In this document: piece by piece, positions 21,701 to 34,803 of the stretch
Layout: every line of letters starts with the position of its first letter
How positions within the stretch are numbered: position 1 is the stretch's first letter
Assembly (NCBI GenBank): GCA_037074585.1
Contig: CM073493.1
Coordinates: 36,605,501 to 36,669,500, forward strand
Source of the DNA: Biancaea sappan
Lineage: Eukaryota; Streptophyta; Magnoliopsida; Fabales; Fabaceae
Length of the DNA stretch: 64,000 nt
Reading direction: 5' to 3'
Notes under the pieces: generated by a model
Told to the model about the DNA's origin: nothing
Databases searched by the model: none
What the model saw: the letters and a program-made list of their open reading frames with translations, nothing else
Program-made: the position numbers and the translations under genes

Positions 21701-24219
21701 CTCTTTTATCAACTTCTGCTCAACTTCTACTAATATATCTTCCTTTAATTTTACTTCTAATTGATTTTCTTTGATTATCTTCAGCTAAGAAGTTTCCTTC
21801 CTTGTTCTCTTGCTGCTTCTATTTCTCTTTTTCTTTCTCTACTATGTTCTACTCTCTCTCTCTCTCTCTCTCTCTAGTTTTCTGGCTTAAATTTCTTCGA
21901 CTAATATTCTATGCTTTCTTTTTCTGATTTCTATTGGAATATCTTTTAATTATCTCTTTTAAGATATTCCTTGCTTTGCCAAATAATTTGACATATCTCT
22001 AATTAATTCTCCAATATTTAGAGATATTTTCTTCATCAATTACGTGTCCCTTAATTCCCATATTGTCTCTATATCTCTCTTTCTAATTGATTTTTGATAT
22101 CTATATATATATATATATATATATTGTTTTTTCCGGCTCTACGCGTCCCCTTTGTTGTCCTCGTTCATCTTTTCTAATTATCTCTCTTCTTTATTAGAAT
22201 TCTAATTACTCATATTTTGCCACATGGATCCTCTAACTGTTGAGCCTACTATTGTTATGCTCTTAAGCAATCTCAGATTCAATCTTTCTTTCCCATGTAA
22301 TGTTTTTATGTCATTATAACTTGTTATTTTCATCTCTAATAATATGTCAACCATATTTATAATTTTTATACCATCATTTTTAATTTAACTCATCTAAATC
22401 AAAAAAGGATGTAAAAATTTGGGATGTTACAACTACGACAAGAACTGTAAGGTATTTCAAGGATAGGTTAGGCTTACAGTATTAGAAAGTGTCATTACTG
22501 TGTTGATCACGAGCTTGAGTAGTGGGTCGTGATCTCATGGGTCCAAAGGCAAAGTTATAAAACTCTTAAAAGATTCGCATAGCCCACATGTACCACACTG
22601 CACCCATTGAGCCACATACATACCAATAACTCACCCACACATTAATCCACCCATTTTTCCCACTTACTAGAATATGCAATGCATTTTATCCACCTTGGTC
22701 CTTTTCACGATTCTTAATAATAAACCACAATTACACCTACATAAACATTACTTTACACCACACAAGGCATTTATTTACAAACTTTAACGATTCCACATAT
22801 ACACACGTACATACTCGCCATGAACACGTATGAACATTTATACAACTCGAGCATACACCAAACATAGATGCTGACATAAATCCCACGAGTATTACATTGT
22901 GTATACCCACATACCATGCCTACTCAACTTCCGAGGAGCATACTAAGCCATATATGGTTATGCAACCATACCGTGCTCACTCGATTTACGATGAGTACCC
23001 TGAGCCATATAAGGCATTACCTTTATACTATGCTTACTCAACTAGCAAGGAGTCTACTGAGCCATACAAGGCCATGTCATTATACCATGCTCAATCAATC
23101 CAATCACAACATATCCTAAAACACATATACCATACAATAATTAAGTATTCTCTAGTAATCCAGACATCATAAATAATTATTACTCAACAACTTATAAACA
23201 CCCCATCATCTGATAAACAAGTGTGTCCATAGTTTGTCACATAATTCAATTTCATTTTCCAGGGGTTTACATGCCCCATAATCAATACATGTGATGCTCA
23301 GAGGAAAAATGAAGTTCTCAGTTGGTCTAGAGGAAACCCCAAAGATTTTATTAAGAAAAGTAAGTGAAAATATGCTAAAAAGTGAAAGAATGAAGACTGT
23401 CGGTTGTTGCAACTGTATTCCCTCCATTGTAGCGCCTAAGGTCAGAAGATGCAAAGTGCTTACTGCGCTTTTGCCACTACAGTGCCCAAGTTGGGTTTAA
23501 TGATTCCACTAATTTTCCCCTAATTTTATCTCTAGTTCCTTCATCATTTCAAATGTAGAAATTATCATCAAACCCACGGTTTCCACTCATTTAATCAACC
23601 CAAATTGCCAAGGATGAAGGGAAGGGAAGTTAAAAAGAAGAAATACAAGTCTTATAATTTGATCACCTCAAACCACCCAATCTGATTTCGTAGCTAGGGT
23701 TCATAGCTTTAAAAAATGACAGAAGAAAAATGTAAGTGTTGCCTTTACCTTGGTTCTTTGAGCTTCTCAATGTGATGGTGATGCATTGGTGACTGGAGAT
23801 GCGCTGAAGATTAAAGAGAAGGCAAAGTTTTGGGAGGTTTTGGTGGTTAAGGTTTAGGAGCACAAGAGTGGTATGAAGCTGAGGAGTGGCGTGTGTGTAT
23901 GTGTGGTATAGCTAAGTGGGAATCGAAAGTGCCTAAGTATGGAAGGTTATAACATTATTTTACCATTTTGCCCCTTGTACTATTTCTTGAAGAAACATAG
24001 AACCATGCACAAAATGGGAATTTCATCAAAATAGAGCTTTATTTCTCCATAACCATATACTCAACATCACATTTTCACAAAATATCACAATTTTCACATT
24101 CGTTCAACTAAGTCCCTCATAAGACTTATGCATGCTATTTCAATTTCCCCTAATGCATCATACAACCACAGGTAACTTTTATATGAAAAAAAATAGACAT
24201 CATGCCATACCATGCAACA
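18771..24219. repeat. LTR-derived Gypsy DNA, boundaries unresolved
   Basis: No coding domains. TGTGACATC at 19522 and GGGATGTTACA ending at 22431 look like LTR termini, but flanking 5-mers do not match. Segments 19790-20620 (plus) and 23400-24140 (minus) share diverged features in opposite orientation: GAATGTGAAAATTGTG, GGCAAAATGGT, and a GC-richer patch with ACTGTAGTGG. This suggests two related LTRs facing opposite ways. A CT microsatellite is at 21851-21875 and an AT microsatellite at 22102-22124. Confidence 0.45.
22911..23100. repeat. 57-bp tandem repeat, about 3.3 copies
   Basis: Units start at 22911, 22968, 23025 and 23082 with ATACCATGC or a close variant. Each contains (A/T)CTCA(A)CT..GAG and GAGCCATA(C/T)AAGG. 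The copies are diverged by roughly 20-30 percent. Because 57 is a multiple of three, the plus-strand frame 22897-23172 shows a 19-residue repeat; I regard this as a by-product, not a gene. Confidence 0.75.
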
Positions 24220-24224
24220 TCTTG

Positions 24225-25203
24225 TGTAACATCCTAATTTTTTTTTGAATGGTAAAAACTTGATTATGTCAATCTCAAGTAATTTGAACTTTATGATTAT
24301 TCATAGAAAACCATAAAAGTTGAATAAGATTTCATATTCAACATATTTTACAACTACAAATACACATAAAGTATTTTTACAATCCCCTACAATCAAACTT
24401 TATAGTACAAATTATTGTCAAAGTTTTTAATACATGCAGAACTTGTTCATCTTACAGCCTATTCCAACTTTAAAGTCTTTCCTTAAGATCAGCTCCTGAA
24501 ATAGTTAGTTTGGAAAACACAAAAAGTGAGATAAAGATATCTCAGTAGCTAACATACTTTACAAACATTGAAAAGGACCATTTCAGTTATAAAAGCATAA
24601 TAAGTTCATAAATTCATCCATGAATATATAGGCAATTATAAATCATAATCATCATTAATATTATCACACATCAAGAAGTTCACTTCAATTCACCTTGCAG
24701 AATTTGAAGCTATGACCAACTTATGGGTCTCAAATACTTGTGCTTTGTTCACCTTACAGAACATGTGTGTATTTGATTCACTTACTTGAGGAACCGCTGT
24801 AGTATGTGGTTCACTTACTTGAGGAACCGACGTAACCTCTATTCTACTATTGGAATAGAGTTTAATTGCCATATATAATTCATACATGTTCATGATATTT
24901 CACAATATTCATAGGAGAAACTTTCATAAATAAACTTGGAATAAAACTTGCTTTTATGAATGCTAGAACTACCTGGAACTTGATTTGATCTTAAGGTCAT
25001 CTTTATTCCTTTTGCTTTGACAATCGCTCACAGCTTCTGGTAGAATTAAATAAAACTCACATATTTTATTAAGAATCCTTAATTATAGAAAAAGGCCTAA
25101 AAATACTACCTTGACTCCTTAGGATTCATTCCTTGGTTTAATGTTATATTTAGGCCAAATTAAATAAATTATTTTTATATAAATAAATTCATTTAATTAA
25201 ATA

Positions 25204-25245
<42 letters not shown>

Positions 25246-26043
25246 AACATTGCATAAATATAAAAATGTTAGATTGCAGAAATTGTAAATGTTAGATTAC
25301 AAGAATTATCAATGTTAGATTGCTGAAATTGTAAACGTGAGATTACAATTTATATATATATATATATAATATCATACGTAATATAGCTATATTTAATATG
25401 CATTTATAATATTACTAGATAATTTAGTTAAAGTTTAAATAATCATTTCATCAAAATAAATTAGTTTTCACTTAGGTCCTTGGCTAATTTTTTTTTTCCT
25501 CTCCTTTTCTATTTGGTTGGCTACCTAGAATTTCATTTCAGACCAAAATCATGAAAGAAAATGAATAAAAAAAATCAAGTTTTAAAATTGAAAAACTCAC
25601 CCAAAATTTGAATGTCAAGTGTGCTCTATTTCACGTTTTTGCTACTGTTTTGAGCTTCAAACTGAAACTAAGCTACAAGTTGTTGATTTTGGGTGATAGC
25701 CAATAGGTTTTCGTTGCTTGCTAGAAGGGGAAAGAGAAGAAAGAAAACTCACGGGCAAGAGAATGAAAGAAGATTTGGAATATGAAAAACATGCAAGATT
25801 TCCATCTTTTATAATGTTTTAAGGTGGCTAGGTAGGAAAGAGAGAAAAAGGTGAGTACATGTGTGCGGTAACCAAAATTCCAACACATTGTCTTTGGCTA
25901 AAATATTAACATGGTTCCTCTCTTTTCTTTACTTTTCAATTAGGTCCCTAGCCTAGTAAATAAAATTCTATTTATACATCACAAAATTTCTGAAGTCTGA
26001 TATATAAAATATTAAGAAGATATTAAATTTTTGGGATGTTACA
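24225..26043 (-). mobile_element. Solo LTR (1,819 bp) of a Gypsy-type element, TSD TCTTG
   Basis: Ends are TGTAACATCC (24225) and GGGATGTTACA (26043). The 5-bp TCTTG flanks it at 24220-24224 and 26044-26048. There is no internal region. Orientation is inferred as minus, because the CTACTG-bearing patch (about 25640) and the short tandem repeat (33 bp, at 24777 and 24810) then fall at the same relative positions as in the plus-strand LTR at 50835-52824. It also holds an AT microsatellite (25207-25251) and repeats of ATGTTAGATT (25266-25345). Its right 615 bp are included in the 3.05-kb duplication. Confidence 0.85.
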
Positions 26044-26294
26044 TCTTGCACATTTCAAATCATTACACAATATATTGGTCCTCAACTTAGACCCAACCAC
26101 ATAACAGTATTCATCAAGCACGTTGCAACATAAGTCAATGCTACCATACACACAAGACACATACTTACATACATGCAACGCTGGATACATTACCAATGAC
26201 AAATAAGTCATACGCATGCATAGGTTACCCCACGGGTATTACATAAATTTTTTAGCGGATGAAGTAATTAATAATCAAACAAAAGTATTAGAAA

Positions 26295-26298
<4 letters not shown>

Positions 26299-26328
<30 letters not shown>
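26299..26328. repeat. AT microsatellite, longer allele of the duplicated pair
   Basis: An (AT)n run of about 30 bp, against about 18 bp at the equivalent site 29359-29376 in the second copy. This is the main length difference between the duplicates. Confidence 0.85.
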
Positions 26329-26331
<3 letters not shown>

Positions 26332-26478
26332 TTTTAAAAGCCATTTTACCATGGCTTTGTTTTTTTCACTTTTGGCCATCTTTTCATTCTTTTTAATGAA
26401 TAGAACAAGTGATAGAATGCTGCCTTTTTAGTTTATACAGATAAATACAGAATTACTTGTTTCTCACTTACTGTCCCT

Positions 26479-27865
26479 TGGCTTAGGTCATTATAGTTGC
26501 TGAACTATCCAAAATTGAGCTTATAGCTAGTTCTACAGTATAGTGATCCCCAAATCATATTCCCTCATAGAGCATATACTTCTTATCACCAATTAATTGT
26601 TTAGACACATATCTACACCAATTACAACACAGGGGTGCTACATAAATGAACTAATAACATATAACTACACTAAATCTAATAAAATAGTAACAACACAAAA
26701 CAACATGTAATCAGCCTTTGGTTTCCTTAGAAATGTAATCATCCTAATTCTTATCTAAATGTCAATTCTGGTTCTATAAAGTGGTAGTCAAACTAATTTT
26801 GCCAGAAAATCTCATAGAACTAGATTACTTCAGAATTAAGGTAAGGAAGTTCTTTACTAACACTTAACCAGATACAATCTGACTAAGCCCTAAAAAATTC
26901 ATGTACAACAACCACATTCATACATGTCATTTTCGTCCTACTTAGTAAACATGCACAATAATCGCATACATACATGCATAACAAGTTCCATACTCAAATG
27001 GAGCACTCTGATAGAAATCACATTCATATAGTCTAACAAGAAGCAAATATGAACATAAAAACAAAGAGGCAATTCAGAGATGAACATGGAATAGAACTCA
27101 ACCAAAAATAATTATTTGAGCAGAGAATTCAAATTACAGCATCTAATTCCACCATTGACTAATTACATAAGAATTCTAGCCTTTCATAAAGGCTAAAACG
27201 AAATACAGAATGTGAGAGAATGCAGAGAAACTAAACCTACAAAATTCTATAAAAAAAAGGAAGAGGAGAGAAGTTCTTTAACACCAGGAAAATGGTCTGA
27301 AGGTGTGCTATATACTTAACTAGCTCTAGGAGGAAGTGTTGACCCTTTTGCTGCAATCCCTTTCAATAGTTTGCTATGGCATATTGTTTAGCATCTTGTG
27401 TAGAAATGTTGTATGCAATGAGGTTGCAAAAATGTTCTTTTTCTGACGTAGAATGCATACTTGCGAAATTGCAAATTTAGGGAAAGTGATGGACAATAAG
27501 TCAATAATAAAACTGAATGCATGCTATAATTAGAACAACTTTTGTAGCAAGTGGCTCCCACACCCAACTAGCATTTCAGTCGATGCCCAGTCATCAAGAT
27601 ACGCTAACTCAACATCTACATCATTAAGTACGTCCATGTCAGCACATTAACCCTCTAATTAATTAAATCTACAAGGTAAACAAATGGATTGATTTAGGTC
27701 TTTAATCATTCATGGCATAAAAATATTAATTTAAAGCATATTAATTCTATAATTAATTTAGACCCAGATAATTTCAAAACATCATATAATCAGAGAGTTA
27801 ATTGTGATCAACATGCAGCAAGACTAGGAAAAGGGGTGTAATTAACTTAAATATGTGTGATATCA
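26479..27865. mobile_element. Solo LTR related to the one at 54901-56238
   Basis: Starts TGGCTTAGGTCATTATAG and ends TGTGTGATATCA. It shares with 54901-56238 the starting block, CAGTATAGTGATCCCCAA, CACCAATTAAT(T/C)G, TGTAATCAGCC, and the end TGATATCA. Flanking 5-mers (TCCCT and AATCC) do not match, so the TSD is lost or the right edge is off by some bases. There is no coding sequence. Confidence 0.65.
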
Positions 27866-28488
27866 AATCCCCTAATGTAATGTCCCTTCTTATTACTAAT
27901 ACTATTGTATTTCTTAACTTTTTAATCCTCTTTCAACATATTGCATTCTTTTTAAAACCTTAAAGTCAACCTAATTTTCTAAATTATGTTACTTATAATT
28001 AATTACTCTTATAAAATTAGGAAGATAAGAATTATCATATAGCATTATTTTGAAAAACATCTTTGTTGTTCAATTGCTAAGTAGTTGATTGCTTGAAATT
28101 ACTAAGTAGTTGATTGCTTAAAGGCTACCAGTCAATTGCTTAGCCATTGTTTCTATTAAAAGTTGCTCAGGAGCATACCGTTTGACTGACTTGGGAGTCT
28201 TGGTAGACTGGTAAACTATTGAAACTGATTCCTTTGATTAAAAACTTCGACTATCTACTTCCTTGTGCCTTAAATTATGAAAGATCAATGTAAGTTGGTT
28301 CCCTTCTTAATGCTTAATTATCTTATGAATCACAAATGCTTACTGTGACTTTATTAAAACATGCTTAATGTTTATATAAAATTGCATATTGTCATATAGT
28401 ATCATGATTATACAGAACCATGACTTAACTACCTATATTACCCGAAAACTCCTAGCTTAGATTACATAGTACAATGTCCATATAAGAG

Positions 28489-31400
28489 TAAAGTTTAAAT
28501 AATCATTTCATCAAAATAAATTAGTTTTCACTTAGGTCCTTGGCTAATTTTTTTTTCCTCTCCTTTTCTATTTGGTTGGCTACCTAGAATTTCATTTCAG
28601 ACCAAAATCATGAAAGAAAATGAATAAAAAAAAAATCAAGTTTTAAAATTGAAAAACTCACCCAAAATTTGAATGTCAAGTGTGCTCTATTTCACGTTTT
28701 TGCTACTGTTTTGAGCTTCAAACTGAAACTAAGCTACAAGTTGTTGATTTTGGGTGATAGCCAATAGGTTTTCGTTGCTTGCTAGAAGGGGAAAGAGAAG
28801 AAAGAAAACTCACGGGCAAGAGAATGAAAGAAGACTTGGAATATGAAAAACATGCAAGATTTCCATCTTTTATAATGTTTTAAGGTGGCTAGGTAGGAAA
28901 GAGAGAAAAAGGTGAGTACATGTGTGCGGTAACCAAAATTCCAACACATTGTCTTTGGCTAAAATATTAACATGGTTCCTCTCTTTTCTTTACATTTCAA
29001 TTAGGTCCCTAGCCTAGTAAATAAAATTCTATTTATACATCACAAAATTTCTGAAGTATGATATATAAAATATTAAGAAGATATTAAATTTTTGGGATGT
29101 TACATCTTGCACATTTCAAATCATTACACAATATATTGGTCCTCAACTTAGACCCAACCACATAACAGTATTCATCAAGCACGTTGCAACATAAGTCAAT
29201 GCTACCATACACACAAGACACATACTTACATACATGCAACGCTGGATACATTACCAATGACAAATAAGTCATACGCATGCATAGGTTACCCCACGGGTAT
29301 TACATAAATTTTTTAGCGGATGAAGTAATTAATAATCAAACAAAAGTATTAGAAAATCATATATATATATATATATAGTTTTTTAAAAGCCATTTTACCA
29401 TGGCTTTGTTTTTTTCACTTTTGGCCATCTTTTCATTCTTTTTAATGAATAGAACAAGTGATAGAATGCTGCCTTTTTAGTTTATACAGATAAATACAGA
29501 ATTACTTGTTTCTCACTTACTGTCCCTTGGCTTAGGTCATTATAGTTGCTGAACTATCCAAAATTGAGCTTATAGCTAGTTCTACAGTATAGTGATCCCC
29601 AAATCATATTCCCTCATAGAGCATATACTTCTTATCACCAATTAATTGTTTAGACACATATCTACACCAATTACAACACAGGGGTGCTACATAAATGAAC
29701 TAATAACATATAACTACACTAAATCTAATAAAATAGTAACAACACAAAACAACATGTAATCAGCCTTTGGTTTCCTTAGAAATGTAATCATCCTAATTCT
29801 TATCTAAATGTCAATTCTGGTTCTATAAAGTGGTAGTCAAACTAATTTTGCCAGAAAATCTCATAGAACTAGATTACTTCAGAATTAAGGTAAGGAAGTT
29901 CTTTACTAACACTTAACCAGATACAATCTGACTAAGCCCTAAAAAATTCATGTACAACAACCACATTCATACATGTCATTTTCGTCCTACTTAGTAAACA
30001 TGCACAATAATCGCATACATACATGCATAACAAGTTCCATACTCAAATGGAGCACTCTGATAGAAATCACATTCATATAGTCTAACAAGAAGCAAATATG
30101 AACATAAAAACAAAGAGGCAATTCAGAGATGAACATGGAATAGAACTCAACCAAAAATAATTATTTGAGCAGAGAATTCAAATTACAGCATCTAATTCCA
30201 CCATTGACTAATTACATAAGAATTCTAGCCTTTCATAAAGGCTAAAACGAAATACAGAATGTGAGAGAATGCAGAGAAACTAAACCTACAAAATTCTATA
30301 AAAAAAAGGAAGAGGAGAGAAGTTCTTTAACACCAGGAAAATGGTCTGAAGGTGTGCTATATACTTAACTAGCTCTAGGAGGAAGTGTTGACCCTTTTGC
30401 TGCAATCCCTTTCAATAGTTTGCTATGGCATATTGTTTAGCATCTTGTGTAGAAATGTTGTATGCAATGAGGTTGCAAAAATGTTCTTTTTCTGACGTAG
30501 AATGCATACTTGCGAAATTGCAAATTTAGGGAAAGTGATGGACAATAAGTCAATAATAAAACTGAATGCATGCTATAATTAGAACAACTTTTGTAGCAAG
30601 TGGCTCCCACACCCAACTAGCATTTCAGTCGATGCCCAGTCATCAAGATACGCTAACTCAACATCTACATCTTTAAGTACGTCCATGTCAGCACATTAAC
30701 CCTCTAATTAATTAAATCTACAAGGTAAACAAATGGATTGATTTAGGTCTTTAATCATTCATGGCATAAAAATATTAATTTAAAGCATATTAATTCTATA
30801 ATTAATTTAGACCCAGATAATTTCAAAACATCATATAATCAGAGAGTTAATTGTGATCAACATGCAGCAAGACTAGGAAAAGGGGTGTAATTAACTTAAA
30901 TATGTGTGATATCAAATCCCCTAATGTAATGTCCCTTCTTATTACTAATACTATTGTATTTCTTAACTTTTTAATCCTCTTTCAACATATTGCATTCTTT
31001 TTAAAACCTTAAAGTCAACCTAATTTTCTAAATTATGTTACTTATAATTAATTACTCTTATAAAATTAGGAAGATAAGAATTATCATATAGCATTATTTT
31101 GAAAAACATCTTTGTTGTTCAATTGCTAAGTAGTTGATTGCTTGAAATTACTAAGTAGTTGATTTCTTAAAGGCTACCAGTCAATTGCTTAGCCATTGTT
31201 TCTATTAAAAGTTGCTCAGGAGCATACCGTTTGACTGACTTGGGAGTCTTGGTAGACTGGTAAACTATTGAAACTGATTCCTTTGATTAAAAACTTCGAC
31301 TATCTACTTCCTTGTGCCTTAAATTATGAAAGATCAATGTAAGTTGGTTCCCTTCTTAATGCTTAATTATCTTATGAATCACAAATGCTTACTGTGACTT

Positions 31401-31534
31401 TATTAAAACATGCTTAATGTTTATATAAAATTGCATATTGTCATATAGTATCATGATTATACAGAACCATGATTAACTACCTATATTACCCGAAAACTCC
31501 TAGCTTAGATTACATAGTACAATGTCCATATAAG
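28489..31534 (+). repeat. Tandem duplication of 3.05 kb, copy 2
   Basis: Near-identical to 25429-28488. I noticed about five substitutions, three one- or two-base indels, and a 12-bp shorter AT microsatellite. It repeats the right 600 bp of one solo LTR, the intervening DNA, and all of a second solo LTR. Confidence 0.95.
29528..30914. mobile_element. Second copy of the 1.39-kb solo LTR, in the duplicated unit
   Basis: Same sequence as 26479-27865, carried along by the 3.05-kb tandem duplication rather than by a separate transposition: the flanks are also duplicated. Confidence 0.7.
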
Positions 31535-31915
31535 TACAAAAGGTGCACTTTCAGAGTTTCTTAACATAGACTTCTTTCCCCAAAACTTATTAAATACCCT
31601 GGTTTTCCACTAATTACTTTAATATAGCCTTCCCCAATGTTGAAACCCCCGTAATGGTAAGTTAAAAACATATAAAAGTGAGATAGGATATCCCAGTAGC
31701 CAGCTCAGTTCAATAAAAAATTTGTAGGATATCTCAATAGCTAGCTCAGTTCAATAAAAAAAATTTGAAATTGCCATTCTAGTCATAAAAGCATATATTT
31801 CATAAAATAGTCCATGTGAGGTAAAATTTCCAATATTAGTGCAGTAAGCTATTAATTTCTGTAAATGATAGTAGCAGTGGAAGGAAAGTCAAAGCAGAGA
31901 ATGATAAAACAGAGT
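31535..31915. repeat. LTR-like spacer with a 41-bp tandem pair
   Basis: TAGGATATC(C/T)CA(G/A)TAGC(C/T)AGCTCAGTTC occurs at 31684 and 31725. The phrase GAGATA..ATATCTCAGTAGCTAAC also occurs at 24530 in the solo LTR, suggesting that this stretch is related LTR DNA. No gene. Confidence 0.45.
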
Positions 31916-32179
31916 TGATGAGTTATTAGATAGATGAATAACTTTGAGATGCTTTATTCTGTTGGTGGTGCTGAATATAAATAGAGGAATGAGGGAAAAT
32001 AAATATTAAAAATAACCTTTATCCTAATCCAATATATTAAACCTATTCCTAATTAGACTAGGAATAATTAGATAACAAGATAAGACTCAACTAATTAAAA
32101 TAAATAAATTAACTTCTAGAATATGATTAAATAAATAAAATAAAATAAAATAATTAAGTAAACATCAATCTCGTCCACA
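31916..32179 (-). repeat. 3' LTR of the 5'-truncated Copia (264 bp)
   Basis: On the minus strand it starts TGTGGACGAGATTGATG right after the polypurine tract and ends ..TAATAACTCATCA. The left edge is inferred from the CA terminus, with AGAGT as the adjoining possible TSD half. Confidence 0.65.
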
Positions 32180-32185
32180 CTCCCC

Positions 32186-33615
32186 CTAAGCTTGGCTATA
32201 GATGTTGATAAGTCCAAGCTTGCCTTCTAGAAATGTATGGTTCTGTTCTGAGAGTCCCTTTGTGAGAAGATCAGCCAGTTGATGATATGTAGGAATATAT
32301 TCAATCTTGATAATGTCTCGATCAAGCTTTTCTTTCATAAAGTGCCTATCTACGTCTACGTTTTTAGTTTTGTTGTGATGAACTAGATTGTGAGCTATGC
32401 AGATTGCTGACTTATTATCACAGTAAAGGAGCATAGATTCTTCACATTTAACTTTTAATTCTTCCAGCACTCTTTTAACCCAGATTAGTTCACATACTCC
32501 TTGAGCCATAGCTCTGAATCCTACTTCTACACTGCTTCCAGCAACTACTATCTGCTTTTTGCTATGCCAAGTGGTCAAGTTTCCCCACAACATAGTACAA
32601 TATCTGAAAGTTGACTTACAATCATCAATTGACCAACCTAATCAGCATTTGTGTACACTTTCACCTTTTGATCGTTGGTTTTTGCAAAGAACAAGCCTTT
32701 TCCAGGTGTTTGTTTTAAGTATCTTAAGATTCTATAAACAACATTGAGATGAACTTGACATGGTGCATGCATATACTAACTTACCAGACTTACTACAAAG
32801 GCAATATATGTTCTCATGTGTGATAGGTAGATTAGTCTTCCAACTAGGTGTTGATACTCTTCTCGATTGACTGGTTCTCCTTCAAGTAATTTTCCTTTCT
32901 TACCAAGCTCAGTTGGAGTCTTATTCAGTTTACAGCCTAGCATCCCTGTTTCTTCTATTAAGTCTAAGGAATATTTCCTTTGAGACACAAAAATTCCTTC
33001 TTTACTCTTTGCAATTTCCATTTTGAAAAAGTACTTTAGTGCTCCTAGATCTTTAATTTCGAACTCCTTTGCCATCATCTTTTTGACTCTTTCTATCTCA
33101 ATATTGTTATTCCTTGTGATGATAATATCATCAACATACACTGTCAGAACAATAATCTTCTCATCTTCATCATGCTTCTCAAATAAGGTGTGATCAGCTT
33201 GTCCTTGGACATACCCAATTTCTTTGATAACCTTAGAAAAATCTCTCAAACCATGCCTATGGAGATTGCTTTAATTCGTAGAGGGATTTGCTGAGTTTAC
33301 ACACAGTATGGTTGCCCATTTCTTCAAATCCTGGAGGTTGATATATATAGACTTCCTCCTTAAATTCTCCATTCAAAAAATCATTCTTTACATCAAATTG
33401 ATGTAAAGGCCAATCAAAGTTTGTTGCCAAGAATAAGATGATTCAAATAGTGTTGATTTCACAACGGGCGCAAAGGTTTCTGTATAGTCAATCCTAAATG
33501 TTTGAGTGAAGCCTTTGGCCACTAGACAAGCTTTGTATCTCTCAATTGAACCATCAGCCTTATACTTGATAGGGAACACCCACTTACACCCCACTGCTTT
33601 TTTTCCTTGTAGCAA
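32186..33615 (-). pseudogene. Copia RT and RNase H
   Basis: From high to low coordinates: RT N-terminal GCKWVFPIKYKADGSIERYK and GFTQTFRIDYTETFAPVVK (33615-33388), then a frameshift. FDVKN and the LYELKQSP region are near 33300. The catalytic block LTVYVDDIIITRNN and FEIKDLGALKYFF are in 33249-32776. RNase H follows (32593-32186): LWGNLTTWHSKKQ, LLYCDNKSAICIAHN, VDVDRHFMKEKL, ending KLGLINIYSQA. The frames are long and clean apart from about three breaks, and the catalytic YVDD is intact. The element nonetheless lacks gag and a 5' LTR. Confidence 0.85.
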
Positions 33616-33618
33616 TTC

Positions 33619-34803
33619 CTAGGCTCTATGTATTGTTTTGTTTAAGAGCATGTATCTCTTTAAGAATAGCAGCCTTCCATTTAGTGATAGATAGGGCTTT
33701 TTCAATGGATCTATGGATTGTGACACTTGACAAATTTGAGGTAAAAGCATGAAATGAAGGGGATAAGTTTGAATAAGATATGCAATTTGAAATAGGGTGG
33801 TGTGTACAAGACTTAACACCCTTTCTGAGTGCTATTGGCATATCTAAATCAAGAATAGGATTAGAATTATTCTTAGTGAGACTCTACCACCGGGTCTTCT
33901 TAAGTAGTGTCAGTAGAATTCTTGATGTAGGATCTTTTCTTTCTAGTGTAGACTTCCAACTTTTATCGTTTAGAAGTCAACAATATTGATTCTCCCCTTA
34001 CTTCCAATACTAGTGAAATATCAACTATAGGAAGGCTAATATCATTCAGATTACTACCAATGGTAGATTGGTTAGTGGTATCCCATAAACAAGCTTATCC
34101 TATTTCTCCCCCTGAAGCGATGTTGAGGAAAAATATGGTAAATTTTCAAAGAAAGTGACATCGAATAAGACAAATATTTTTCTAGTTTTTGGACAGTAAC
34201 ATTGTACCCCTTTTGAGTAAGAGAATATCCTATAAACACAGTTTTGATAGCCCAAGGATCAAGTTTACTTCTATTATGATCTTGATTATGAACAAAGGCT
34301 GTGCATCAAAAAACCCTTAATGAAAGAGTACTGATTTTAGAAATATAGGGATATATTTTTGATAGTACAAATAATAGGGGTTTCAAAGTTTATAGGGCGA
34401 CTTGGCAGATGGTTTATGAGGTAAGTGGCAGTTAAGATGGCATCCCCTCATAAGTATTTTGGAACATTCATAGTAAACATGAGTGCGCTAGCTACTTCTA
34501 ATAGGTGTGATTGTTTCTTTCTGATATCCCATATTATTGGGGAGTGTCAACATAAGAGGTTTAGTGTTGAATACCATTTTCTAATAAATAATCCCAAAGA
34601 ATGGAGTTAAAGTATTCTTTTTCATTGTCAGTTCTTAAATACGGATTTGAATTTGAAATTGTGTCATTTTGTGGGAAATTTTAAATATATGATTAGTCTC
34701 AAATTTATTATTCAGTAAGTATACCCATATAACCCATGTATGATCATCAATAAAGGTTAAAAACCATCTTTTAGCCTGACAAGTAAAGATTTTTGAAAGC
34801 CCC
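33619..34803 (-). pseudogene. Copia integrase and linker remnants
   Basis: This is the segment between RT and the pre-integrase domain, where Copia integrase should be. Only scrambled short minus-strand frames remain (for example two overlapping ones at 33619-33841). No DDE triad can be read in a single frame. Assignment rests on position. Confidence 0.5.

Larger units (their letters stand above)
25429..28488 (+). repeat. Tandem duplication of 3.05 kb, copy 1
   Basis: Starts TAAAGTTTAAATAATC and ends ..CAATGTCCATATAAG plus two extra bases (AG) at the joint. It matches 28489-31534 almost perfectly. The breakpoint lies inside the solo LTR at 24225-26043. Copy 1 is the one continuous with the LTR's left part. 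Confidence 0.95.

Noticed and set aside
19522..22431. Single 2.9-kb LTR defined by TGTGACATC and GATGTTACA
   Set aside because: Flanking 5-mers do not match, and the inner features do not prove one continuous LTR, so only a general LTR-derived label is used.
23206..23863. Several 60-80-codon frames on both strands
   Set aside because: No domain, overlapping in opposite senses, and inside LTR-derived DNA.
24225..26043. TGTAACATC..GATGTTACA read as DNA-transposon terminal inverted repeats
   Set aside because: The short inverted termini, 5-bp TSD and related LTR architecture fit an LTR better than a DNA transposon.
26023..26217. 64-codon minus-strand frame present twice (also 29084-29278)
   Set aside because: The duplicate exists because of the 3.05-kb tandem duplication, not independent conservation. 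The frame crosses an LTR terminus.
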